Origin: H111-94 sp034436045
Lineage (GTDB): Bacteria > Chloroflexota > Ktedonobacteria > Ktedonobacterales > Ktedonobacteraceae
Reading direction: 5' to 3'
Assembly (NCBI GenBank): GCA_034436045.1
Contig: DAOTVZ010000138.1
Coordinates: forward strand, 1-34,711
DNA: 34,711 nucleotides
Every line of letters starts with the position of its first letter. Positions within the stretch are counted from its first letter, which is position 1. Below, in pieces: positions 1-7,425 of this stretch. The translations under genes were made by a program, and so were the position numbers. A model generated the notes under the pieces. That model did not search any database and was not told the origin of the DNA. It saw only the letters and a list, made by a program, of their open reading frames with translations.

Positions 1-1119
1 GTTTTGTGGGTCTTCATTGCCGCCAGCTTCTTTCTAGTTGAAGTCTATCGACGCTGGTTCGCTGCTAAGGCGCACCTGTATGCCGGTCAATGGCGTGGCT
101 GGCTTTCCAGTTGGGGTTATCTCATTCTGTGCCTGCTGGCAATTGTGGCCTTTACCATCCTGGGACTCAAGTTATTATTGCTGGCATTGCTCGTGTTGGG
201 AAGCTGGCTGTGTGTGCTTACGCTGCTCGGTCAGGCCGGTTTGTTGCGCCAAAGCACGGTGCCCCAGGTGAAGAGCAATACCGGTGTTGCGAACGGTTCG
301 GCCCCTTTACCGTTTGCGTCATCGGCTTATCTGAATTACACCTATCTCTTGCTGCTGATGGGATTGGGGATCAGCTTGGGCGTCGAGCTGGTCTATATTC
401 GTGATTTCCTGGATGGCGGCGATTACGAGCGCATGAACACCGTCTTTAAGTTTGGGATTCAGTCCTGGTTCTGCTTTGCGATTGGGGGCGCGCTGGCAAT
501 ACCGCTGATACGGCGTGCATTACGCGAGTATGCGCGTCTCATCTGGACGATCCTGCTGGTGGCGCTTATTGTATGTTGCTCCATCTTTCTGGTGGAAGGC
601 CCGGCGGCGCGTATTCAAGATCATCAAAACTGGATTGCCTTGCAGCCGCCGACCGGCAACGCGAACTACACGCCCACGCTGGATGGTTTTGCCTTCGTGC
701 GCGCGTGGTATCCAGAGGATGCGCGGGCCATTGAGTGGCTCAATCAGCATGTAGCGGGTTCGCCGGTCATTCTGGAGGCGGAGGCCCCGGTATCGTATCA
801 GTGGTTTGGCCGCGTCTCCGTCTATACCGGTCTGCCCGATGTGTTAGGCTGGCCTGACCATGAGGGCGAGCAACGCTATGCCGACCAGATTCCCAATCGC
901 CTGACCGATATTGGCCTGATTTATACGACGACCGATGAGGCACAGGCCCTCGCGCTCCTGCATAGCTATAATGTGCGTTATGTCTATGTTGGCCCACTGG
1001 AGCGTCAGACCTACGGACAGGACGGGGGACAGGGACTGGAGAAATTCCAGCGCATGGTCGGGCACGGCCTGAGCATCGTCTATCAAGCTGATGGCGTGAC
1101 AATTTATGAAGTCGATTGA
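1..1119 (+). CDS. DUF2298 (YYY-type) membrane protein, C-terminal part
   Basis: The reading frame is open from the first base, so the gene starts outside the window and only the last 372 codons are seen. The first ~200 residues are strongly hydrophobic, with about five to six membrane segments. They include the stretch ELVYIRDFLDGGDYERMNTV followed by FKFGIQSWFCF, which I recognise as the conserved part of the DUF2298 / Chlor_Arch_YYY family of Chloroflexi and archaea. The last ~150 residues look soluble and lie outside the membrane; they contain YQWFGRVSVYTGLPDVLGW and GWPDHEGEQRY, also typical of the family. Family proteins are much longer, so most of the protein is missing here. The family is thought to resemble membrane glycosyltransferases, but its function is unproven. 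The stop overlaps the 3' end of the convergent copper ATPase gene by 16 bp. Confidence 0.85.
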   Translation, partial: VLWVFIAASFFLVEVYRRWFAAKAHLYAGQWRGWLSSWGYLILCLLAIVAFTILGLKLLLLALLVLGSWLCVLTLLGQAGLLRQSTVPQVKSNTGVANGSAPLPFASSAYLNYTYLLLLMGLGISLGVELVYIRDFLDGGDYERMNTVFKFGIQSWFCFAIGGALAIPLIRRALREYARLIWTILLVALIVCCSIFLVEGPAARIQDHQNWIALQPPTGNANYTPTLDGFAFVRAWYPEDARAIEWLNQHVAGSPVILEAEAPVSYQWFGRVSVYTGLPDVLGWPDHEGEQRYADQIPNRLTDIGLIYTTTDEAQALALLHSYNVRYVYVGPLERQTYGQDGGQGLEKFQRMVGHGLSIVYQADGVTIYEVD

Positions 1120-3533
1120 TGCCTGAAATGCCTGATCCCTTGAAAACCACGCAGTCTGAGCGAGTTGCTGACAACTGTCACCGACGAGAGCGCCATGGCG
1201 GCGGCGGCGAAGATGGGAGCTTGAGCGCGTAGAAACGGGATAAGCGGTGATAGGATAGCCGTCGGGATCAGTACCACGTTGTAGGCGAAGGCCCAGAAGA
1301 GATTCTGCTTAATGATACGCATAGTGGCCCGTGAAAGCGCGAGCGCGGTAGCGATGCTGCGCAAGTTGCCCTTGACCAGCGTGATGTCGGCGGCCTCCAT
1401 TGCGATATCTGTACCGGTGCCCATGGCGATACCAGCATCGGCCTGTACCAGCGCCGGCGCGTCGTTGATACCATCACCAGCAAAGGCCACCACCAACCCC
1501 TGTTCCTGCAAGCGCTTGACCTGTTGAGCCTTCTCCTCCGGCAGAACCTCCGCCAGCACATGTTCTGCCGGAATACCGACCTGTGCCGCGATTGCCCGCG
1601 CCGTTCGCTGATTGTCGCCGCTAATCATCCAGACCTGCAAGCCCTGCTCCTGTAAGTGTCGGATGGCCTCTGCCGAGCCGAATTTCACGGTATCTGCGAC
1701 AGCGATAAGACCGGCCAGTTGCTGGTCAATGGCGACGAGTATGGTAGTTTTTCCTTCGGCCTCCAGCTTCTCCAGGCGCTCTTGCAGCGGCGTGTAGTCG
1801 ATGCCATGTTCGCGCATCAACGGGCGCGAGCCGACCAGTATCTCGTGCCCCTCGACGGTCGCGCGTAGGCCACGACCGGCCTGGGTGCTAAAATTCTGTG
1901 GCAAGCCCTGCGGCGCGAGTCCACGTGCCTGCGCGCCCGCGATAATAGCAGTTGCCAGAGGATGTTCTGAGCCGACTTCGGCAGTGGCGACCAGACGTAG
2001 CAGCTCGTCATCTGTGGTTGTGGGCAATGCATAGACATCAGTGAGCGAAGGTTTGCCACGAGTGATAGTGCCAGTTTTGTCCAGCAAGATGGCACGTACT
2101 GCCTGAATGCGCTCCAGGCTCTCGCCGCCTTTAATCAGGATGCCTTGCTCTGCGCCTTTGCCAGTGCCGACCATGATGGCAGTTGGTGTCGCCAGACCCA
2201 GTGCGCACGGACATGCCACTACCAGCACGGTCACAGCCGCAACGATAGCGGTAATCCACGGATTGCTAATGCTGGTTCCCATCCCCGCCGTTGTTGCGAG
2301 ATGGAAAACGTTGCCGACAATGGCCCAACCGATAAAGGTAAGGGCGGCAATCACCAGCACGGCGGGAACGAAGATGCTGGCGACGGTGTCCGCCAGACGC
2401 TGAATGGGGGCCTTTGAACCTTGCGCCTGTTCAACCATGCGAATAATGTTTGCTAGCATGGTATCTGCACCCACTCTGGTGGCGCGCATGTGTAGCAGGC
2501 CGCTCTGGTTGAGCGTGGCACCGATCAGTAGGTCGCCCTCGCTCTTCTCTACCGGCATACTCTCGCCCGTAATCATCGATTCATCAACCGAAGATGTGCC
2601 GGTGAGGACAACGCCATCAACGGGGATTTTCTCACCTGGGCGCACAATCAATTCGTCACCGACCTGCACCTGCTCGATAGGTAGCTCTCTCTCCTGGCCG
2701 TTGCGTATAACATGCGCCGTCCGCGCCTGCAAGCCCATAAGCTTTTGAATGGCCTCGTTTGCCTGCCCCTTCGCGCGGGCCTCCAGATACTTGCCCAGGA
2801 AGATGAGCGTAATGATCAGTGAAGCTGTGTCATAGAATGTGGTGCCGCCGACCAGCGCCGGAAAGAAGGTAGCAACGATGCTCATGAGATAGGCCGCCGT
2901 CGAGCCAACGGAGATCAGCGTATCCATGTTGGCGCTACCGTGTCGCAGCGTCTTGAGCGCGCCGCGATGAAACTCCCAACCCACGATGGCCCAGACCGGC
3001 GTGGTTAAGGCCAGTAAGAGTAGATTTTCGCCGGGGAAGCGATTCATGAAGAACATGCTGAGTAGCACAACCGGCAATGCCAGCGCGATACCAAGCAGCA
3101 GCACATTGCGTTTGTGCCGTAGTTCCGCCGTTTTGTGCTGCTTAAGCTCTTCTTCCTGTTTTTGTAGTTCGGTGATCCCGCTATCAACAGAGGTTGCCAC
3201 ATTTTCTGTAGCGCCAGTCGCGTTTGCCGGTGCCTCTGAAGATACCGGTGCTGTCGGCCTGTCAAGGGGAATGGCTTTATAGCCGATGGTATCAACCTTT
3301 TGTATCATCTGTTGCGGCTCAATCTGCGCTGGATCAAATAGCACAGTTGCGCGCTCGGTCGCCAGATTAACTCGTGCGTCCAGAATGCCGGGGAGCTTTT
3401 TCAGCCCCTTTTCTATGCGCATGGCACAGGAAGCGCAGGTCATGCCTTCAATAGCAAATTGTGCCTGTTCCTGTTGTTCCTGTGCCTGACTGTTTGTCGA
3501 TTGTAATTCTGCTTGCCTGGTTTCTGTTGTCAT
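1104..3533 (-). CDS. copA: Copper-translocating P-type ATPase
   Basis: This is an 809-residue P1B-type ATPase that exports Cu(I) from the cytoplasm. One N-terminal heavy-metal-associated domain carries the metal site MTCASC (Cys33 and Cys36). It is followed by about eight membrane segments, the actuator motif TGES, the transmembrane metal site CPC (Cys441 and Cys443), the phosphorylation motif DKTGT (Asp485) and the hinge GDGINDAPAL. The CPC plus HMA combination points to Cu+/Ag+ rather than Zn/Cd. A Gln-rich stretch of about 25 residues precedes the HMA domain, and an extra linker with many Ala/Thr/Glu residues lies between the HMA domain and the first helix. The gene stands alone with no adjacent copper chaperone or repressor gene. 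A CsoR-like operator and a strong promoter lie directly upstream, so copper induction is likely. Its 3' end overlaps the left-hand gene by 16 bp. Confidence 0.96.
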   Translation of the reverse strand: MTTETRQAELQSTNSQAQEQQEQAQFAIEGMTCASCAMRIEKGLKKLPGILDARVNLATERATVLFDPAQIEPQQMIQKVDTIGYKAIPLDRPTAPVSSEAPANATGATENVATSVDSGITELQKQEEELKQHKTAELRHKRNVLLLGIALALPVVLLSMFFMNRFPGENLLLLALTTPVWAIVGWEFHRGALKTLRHGSANMDTLISVGSTAAYLMSIVATFFPALVGGTTFYDTASLIITLIFLGKYLEARAKGQANEAIQKLMGLQARTAHVIRNGQERELPIEQVQVGDELIVRPGEKIPVDGVVLTGTSSVDESMITGESMPVEKSEGDLLIGATLNQSGLLHMRATRVGADTMLANIIRMVEQAQGSKAPIQRLADTVASIFVPAVLVIAALTFIGWAIVGNVFHLATTAGMGTSISNPWITAIVAAVTVLVVACPCALGLATPTAIMVGTGKGAEQGILIKGGESLERIQAVRAILLDKTGTITRGKPSLTDVYALPTTTDDELLRLVATAEVGSEHPLATAIIAGAQARGLAPQGLPQNFSTQAGRGLRATVEGHEILVGSRPLMREHGIDYTPLQERLEKLEAEGKTTILVAIDQQLAGLIAVADTVKFGSAEAIRHLQEQGLQVWMISGDNQRTARAIAAQVGIPAEHVLAEVLPEEKAQQVKRLQEQGLVVAFAGDGINDAPALVQADAGIAMGTGTDIAMEAADITLVKGNLRSIATALALSRATMRIIKQNLFWAFAYNVVLIPTAILSPLIPFLRAQAPIFAAAAMALSSVTVVSNSLRLRGFQGIRHFRHQSTS

Positions 3534-3567
3534 CCTCTCACCTCGTACTCCGCTAACCCCCTACACC

Positions 3568-3588
3568 ATACCCCTATGGGGGGGGTAT
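3568..3588 (-). promoter_or_regulatory. CsoR-type copper operator upstream of copA
   Basis: A G/C-tract pseudo-palindrome reads ATACCCC on the left and GGGGTAT on the right, with about seven bases between the arms. This is the architecture of operators bound by the copper-sensing repressor CsoR (TACCCC-N-GGGGTA core). It begins five bases downstream of the -10 box at 3593-3598 and covers the expected transcription start, which is ideal for repression. No csoR gene lies in the window, so the repressor would act from elsewhere. Confidence 0.7.
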
Positions 3589-3592
3589 TTAT

Positions 3593-3622
3593 ATTGTACT
3601 ACCTTGCGAGCAGGATTGTCAA
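3593..3622 (-). promoter_or_regulatory. Sigma-70-type promoter of copA
   Basis: On the minus strand a -35 box TTGACA (3622-3617) and a -10 box TACAAT (3598-3593) are separated by 18 bases. The copA start codon lies about 55 bases downstream of the expected start point, and the CsoR-like operator falls between them. Confidence 0.7.
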
Positions 3623-3660
3623 ATGCGCCAGGCTGACCCTTGTCAAACGCAAAACGTTTT

Positions 3661-3795
3661 GGCTCTCTATCCTTTAGAGGGATGTTGGTGGTCGGTGTAG
3701 GAGTGTCATTCATGACGCCCTGACCACCCGTTGATCTGCGCACAGACGTCATGAATGACGCCCCTCTACCCATTTCCCCGCAAGGATAGAGAGCC
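3661..3795. repeat. Nested inverted-repeat element in the copA/permease gap
   Basis: Outer arms GGCTCTCTATCCTT (3661-3674) and AAGGATAGAGAGCC (3782-3795) are a perfect 14-bp inverted repeat. Inside them, GTCATTCATGACG (3705-3717) pairs with CGTCATGAATGAC (3747-3759), and each inner arm is itself nearly palindromic and abuts GCCC. The inner arms belong to the same palindrome family as copies at 11833-11858 and 31520-31631. An 81-codon open frame crosses the element on the minus strand but looks like a by-product of the repeat. The element lies after the permease gene and may form a cruciform or large RNA hairpin in its 3' UTR. Confidence 0.75.
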
Positions 3796-3802
3796 ACGTT
3801 TT

Positions 3803-5194
3803 TCAAGAACCGATCTCGCTCTGGGTGCTGGCCTGAGAGCGCATCAGCAGGTAGTAGACGACTGAAGAGATGATCAGGCCGACGATCCAGGTGATGTCTG
3901 CGCCGCCGAGTGGGGCGACCAGCGGGCCAGTGTAGATGGTTGAATTCATGAATGGAATCTCGACAATAATAGCGATTACATAAGCCAGCAGGGTGCGCCA
4001 GTTAAAACGCCCATAGCTGCCGTTGGGATCGAAGATGGCCGCGATGTTGTAGCGTTCGTGGCGCAACAGGTAGAAGTCGATCAGATTGATGGCGCTCCAG
4101 GGGATGATGAAGTAGAGCAGGAAAAGCAGAAAGTTGGTGTAGTTCTCGATGAAATTGCCCTGTCCCAGCACGGCGACGGCGGTACCGACGATGGTTGCGC
4201 CGACGATGAGCCAGATGCGTGCGCTGATGGAGCGTAGCATGGGGATCGACGCGGCGGTGGTTGTGGTCAGGAAAATGCCGTAGAGGTTGAGGACGTTGGC
4301 GGCGATGATGCCAAGAATGATGATCAGGTAGAAAAGCCAGCCTATGCCACTGCCAGCCTGCGTAACGATATACTGAACGCTGTTGGCGTTGAAGGCTTTG
4401 GCGGCAACCGAGACGGCGATACAGCCGAGAATCATCATCCAGATGGAGCTAATGACGGAGCCGCCGTATGTCCACCAGAAGGTGATTGCGGTGGGCGTGC
4501 TTTCCGGCAGATAACGCGAGTAGTCCGCGACATACGGGCCGTAGGTGATCTGCCAGGTGGCAATGATGGAGACGACGAGCAGGAAGGTTCCCAGCGAGAA
4601 GGCGGGTGGTGTCGTGTGAGCGCCAGAGTTGGTGGTGAGTACGCGAATAGTCAGGTAGATGAAGCCGAGGGCAAAGAGGATGCTGACGATACTTTCATAA
4701 CGATGGATGATATCATAGCCGTAGATCGCCAGCACCATGCAAACGATAGCAACAAAGATGATGGCAAGATCAATGGGCATGCCCGTCCAGGCTGATAACG
4801 CCTGGCCACCGAGAATGGCGCTGCTGGCGAAGAAGCCGATGTACATAATAATAACGAGAATCAAGGGCAATAGCGCTCCATAAAAGCCGAACTGGGCGCG
4901 ACTTTGAATCATCTGTGGCACGCCCATTTTTGGCCCTTGCGCCGAGTGCAGTGCCATGAAGATGCCGCCGATCAGATTACCGATAACAATGGCGACAATG
5001 GCCCAGCCAAGCGAGAGACCCAACGCGACGGCCAGTGCGCCTGTCACAACAGTGGTAATCTGCATATTGCCAGAGAACCAGAGCGTGAAGAGGCTGAAAG
5101 GTGAGCCATGACGCTCCTCAGCGGGGATGTAGTCGATGGAGTGACGCTCGATAGTGACGGGTTGGGCATTGTTTGCCGTGTTCAGGTCTGCCAT
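3803..5194 (-). CDS. NCS1-family nucleobase:cation symporter (cytosine/purine permease type)
   Basis: This 463-residue integral membrane protein has about twelve hydrophobic segments and resembles NCS1 transporters (CodB, allantoin and hydantoin permeases), which import purines, cytosine or related ring compounds with H+ or Na+. The N-terminus contains RHSIDYIPAEERHGSPFSLF followed by a W-F-x-G-N-M motif, the usual NCS1 start. A later W-x-I-T-Y-GPYVADYSRYLP segment is the characteristic substrate-path helix. The open frame extends 28 codons further upstream, but the ATG at 5194 is preceded by an excellent AAGGAGG (5201-5207) six bases away, so I chose it. The gene lies downstream of the RraA-family gene on the same strand with a 248-bp gap that holds a hairpin, so co-transcription is uncertain. 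The exact substrate cannot be read from the sequence. Confidence 0.88.
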   Translation of the reverse strand: MADLNTANNAQPVTIERHSIDYIPAEERHGSPFSLFTLWFSGNMQITTVVTGALAVALGLSLGWAIVAIVIGNLIGGIFMALHSAQGPKMGVPQMIQSRAQFGFYGALLPLILVIIMYIGFFASSAILGGQALSAWTGMPIDLAIIFVAIVCMVLAIYGYDIIHRYESIVSILFALGFIYLTIRVLTTNSGAHTTPPAFSLGTFLLVVSIIATWQITYGPYVADYSRYLPESTPTAITFWWTYGGSVISSIWMMILGCIAVSVAAKAFNANSVQYIVTQAGSGIGWLFYLIIILGIIAANVLNLYGIFLTTTTAASIPMLRSISARIWLIVGATIVGTAVAVLGQGNFIENYTNFLLFLLYFIIPWSAINLIDFYLLRHERYNIAAIFDPNGSYGRFNWRTLLAYVIAIIVEIPFMNSTIYTGPLVAPLGGADITWIVGLIISSVVYYLLMRSQASTQSEIGS

Positions 5195-5280
5195 AGGTGA
5201 CCTCCTTACCGGTAGGGGTAGAGTATAGCGGAGCAGCGTAGTTGTTTGGGGGAACAGTATACGCTGCCTCCTTACCATAA

Positions 5281-5309
5281 AGGGTACCTGATGAGCTTGT
5301 TATTGTCAA
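5281..5309 (-). promoter_or_regulatory. Possible permease promoter
   Basis: On the minus strand TTGACA (5309-5304) is followed after 17 bases by TACCCT (5286-5281). The -35 box is perfect but the -10 box is weak. The -35 lies inside a near-palindrome, with TTGTC (5303-5307) facing GACAA (5313-5317), which could be an operator. Confidence 0.4.
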
Positions 5310-5333
5310 TTGGACAAGGGTGTACCTCATTTT

Positions 5334-5386
5334 TTTGTTTGCCCATGCAGGACGACCGCGAGGGTTGCCTTGCCTGGGCAAACAAA
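5334..5386. repeat. Hairpin-forming intergenic repeat
   Basis: TTTGTTTGCCCA (5334-5345) and TGGGCAAACAAA (5375-5386) form a perfect 12-bp inverted repeat. The pairing continues imperfectly outward toward GGTGTACC (5319-5326) and GGGTACC. The 29-base loop contains GACCGCGAGGGTTGCC, itself partly self-complementary. No T-run follows on either strand, so it is not a standard terminator. It resembles the REP-like intergenic elements that are common in large Chloroflexota genomes, but that link is from memory. Confidence 0.6.
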
Positions 5387-5442
5387 AGATGGGTACCGGG
5401 GGATTAAGAATAGGTTATCCTGGCGGTCATACCCCTCGGCTA

Positions 5443-6120
5443 TCAGTGTTTGATTTCCGGCCCGAAGAAGGTGATGAATTCCGGGCTGGCGACACGGCGC
5501 ATGGTTTCCTCTTCGCGTGCCCAGATGCTGTAGGCCACCTCGGCCACTTTCTCGGCGCACTCGTCGGGAATGTGCAGGATGCCGTTGGCATCTCCGTGTA
5601 GCAAATCTCCGGGGCGTACACGCATGCCGGAGATAGTTACTTCATCGCCGACGCTGACGCAGATCGGGTTACCATGAGAAACGACCAGTCCGGCACAAAA
5701 ATATTGAAAATTGCCCAGGGCGCGTACCTCTTTGACATCGCGCAGACCACCATCGGTCAGGATGCCGACCGCACCGAGGCGCTTCATGGTGGTAGACATA
5801 ACCTCACCTGCATGGCATGAGTGCAGCCGGTCGTTGCCAACATCTTGCATAACCACAATCGCAGGTTTAGGCGCATTTGCCAACATTTCGTAGAGTTTGT
5901 TGAAACCGATCCCTTGACGTCCCTCAGTTGTGCTATCGACTGTGCAGGTGACGGCATAACCGACGGTGGGCGGCAGATCAGGGAAGATACAGCGAATATC
6001 GTAGCCCACGTAGCCTGAGACGCGCGGGCGAACTTGAAAGGTTTCGATAGCATTAGAGATAGTCGGGCTATCGATGCGACGCAAGGCGCTAAGCTGTTCA
6101 TAACTGAGTTTGACGACCAT
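5443..6120 (-). CDS. RraA-family protein (4-hydroxy-4-methyl-2-oxoglutarate aldolase-like)
   Basis: This 225-residue protein of the RraA / HMG-aldolase family matches the usual length of about 220. The core CHAGEVMSTTMKRLGAVGIL is followed by TDGGLRD, which corresponds to the family G-x-x-RD signature where Arg and Asp bind substrate and divalent metal. The later HGNPICVSVGDEVTISGMRV and PGDLLHGDANGIL stretches are also typical. Enzymatic members cleave or decarboxylate oxo-acids, while E. coli RraA inhibits RNase E; a catabolic role fits the permease and oxidase neighbours better. The open frame extends far upstream to 6456, but the ATG at 6120 follows an AGGAGA site and starts at the normal family position. 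The divergent oxidase gene begins 144 bp away, so the two may share control. Confidence 0.85.
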   Translation of the reverse strand: MVVKLSYEQLSALRRIDSPTISNAIETFQVRPRVSGYVGYDIRCIFPDLPPTVGYAVTCTVDSTTEGRQGIGFNKLYEMLANAPKPAIVVMQDVGNDRLHSCHAGEVMSTTMKRLGAVGILTDGGLRDVKEVRALGNFQYFCAGLVVSHGNPICVSVGDEVTISGMRVRPGDLLHGDANGILHIPDECAEKVAEVAYSIWAREEETMRRVASPEFITFFGPEIKH

Positions 6121-6219
6121 TAGAGTGTTCTCCTTCCAGGTAGTTGCAGAGGAAAGCAGTGCAACTGCTAGCTGTGCCGGATATGTTACCATGATAGCAC
6201 ATGTGTTGGTAGAATGCTT

Positions 6220-6233
6220 GCATGCATGCATGC
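6220..6233. repeat. GCAT microsatellite in a divergent intergenic region
   Basis: Three and a half copies of GCAT form a fully self-complementary 14-bp tract between the divergent RraA-family and oxidase genes. It could be an operator or just a short simple repeat. I saw no convincing -35/-10 pair for either gene in this 144-bp gap. Confidence 0.5.
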
Positions 6234-6264
6234 CTGAAAGAAAAGAGGAAGCGAGAGAAGACGA

Positions 6265-7425
6265 ATGAGCCGGGAATATTTTGATGTAATTATCGTTGGT
6301 GGTGGCGTAATGGGCAGTTCGATTGCCTATCACGCTGCTTTGCAGGGAGTACGTGTGCTGGTGATCGAACGAGCAGAGAGCGCGGTTGAGCCTGCCGCAT
6401 CGTGGGCCAGCGCGGGCGGTGTGCGTCGTCAGGGACGTCATCCGGCGGAGGCGCAACTTGCCAGCGTGGCCATTGCTCGCTGGCCAAGTTTAGAGCAGGA
6501 GCTTGCGGCGGATATGCACTATCGACAGGGCGGCAATCTGCTTGTGGCCGAGAATGAAGTGGAAGCAGCTTCTCTACTTGATTTTGTACGCGAACAGCAA
6601 GCGAACGGCTTTGCCGATGTGGTTCTGCTGGATCGTCAGCAGGTACGCGAGCTGGTGCCAGGGATTGCCCAACAGGTTGTGGCGGGCAGTTTTAGCCCCG
6701 CCGATGGGCAGGCCGACCCGATATTGACGACGCGCGCCTTTGCTGCCGCCGCCCAGCGTCACGGCGCTATGTACTGGAACGCCACGACGGTCACAGCGCT
6801 GCAAGTGGATGGGTGGCGTGTTACTGGTGTGCAAACGTCGCGCGGTGCAGTTACAGCGGCCTGGGTAGTGCTATCTGCCGGAGCGTGGAGCGATGAACTG
6901 GCGGCGACTGCCGGTCTACGCCTGCCGATACGGACTGTAGCCCTGCAAATGGTGCTTTCCACGCCTGCGCCCGCGCGCGTATTGAGACCGGTGGTGAGCG
7001 CCGTCAATCGGATGCTCTCACTGAAGCAGCGGCCCGATGGTAGTTTCCTGCTTGGCGGCGGCTGGCCCGGCGAGGTAGCGGCTGATCGTCGCTCCTACCG
7101 TTTGCGTCCGCAGAGCGTGACCGGCAACTGGGAGACGGCGTGTGCCATTCTTCCCGCCGTAGCGGAACAGCAGATTGCGCGTGCCTGGTGCGGCCTGGAA
7201 GCGGAGAGCATCGACGAGATTCCCTTTGTCGGTTCCATCTCTGGTCTGGATGGTCTGCTGCTCGCCGTCGGCTTCTCTGGTCACGGTTTCGCCCTCTCAC
7301 CTGCTATCGGGCAGAGCATCACGAACCTGCTACTCGGCAAAAATGCGCCGGAACTGTCTGGCCTGAGTCCTGATCGCATCAGTACCTTTGGAAAAGAACG
7401 GATTGAGGCATTTTTGTCTAAGTAG
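6265..7425 (+). CDS. FAD-dependent oxidoreductase of the DAO family (glycine/sarcosine/D-amino-acid oxidase-like)
   Basis: This 386-residue flavoenzyme has an N-terminal Rossmann fold with GGGVMG (residues 12-17) and VLVIERA as the ribose-binding acidic end. WASAGGVRRQGRH near residue 50 matches the DAO-family second motif, and GLEAESIDEIPFVG followed by GFSGHGFALSPAIG near the C-terminus is the FAD-closing motif. Relatives oxidise the C-N bond of glycine, sarcosine, dimethylglycine or D-amino acids. It starts at the ATG after a purine-rich GAGAGAAGACGA stretch. It converges on the electron-transfer flavoprotein alpha gene with an 8-bp overlap, and RraA lies divergent on the other side. If electrons pass to ETF it would be a dehydrogenase rather than an H2O2-forming oxidase. 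The substrate is unknown. Confidence 0.88.
   Translation: MSREYFDVIIVGGGVMGSSIAYHAALQGVRVLVIERAESAVEPAASWASAGGVRRQGRHPAEAQLASVAIARWPSLEQELAADMHYRQGGNLLVAENEVEAASLLDFVREQQANGFADVVLLDRQQVRELVPGIAQQVVAGSFSPADGQADPILTTRAFAAAAQRHGAMYWNATTVTALQVDGWRVTGVQTSRGAVTAAWVVLSAGAWSDELAATAGLRLPIRTVALQMVLSTPAPARVLRPVVSAVNRMLSLKQRPDGSFLLGGGWPGEVAADRRSYRLRPQSVTGNWETACAILPAVAEQQIARAWCGLEAESIDEIPFVGSISGLDGLLLAVGFSGHGFALSPAIGQSITNLLLGKNAPELSGLSPDRISTFGKERIEAFLSK

Noticed and set aside
3561..3806. 81-codon open frame on the minus strand downstream of the permease gene
   Set aside because: It spans the nested inverted repeat and part of the copA promoter/operator, has no ribosome site, and its protein is a translation of repeat sequence (GVMNDTPTP is mirrored by GVMNHTPTC at the other repeat locus).
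5334..5386. Intrinsic terminator of the rraA gene
   Set aside because: The stem is followed by A-runs, not T-runs, on the minus strand, and by no T-run on the plus strand.
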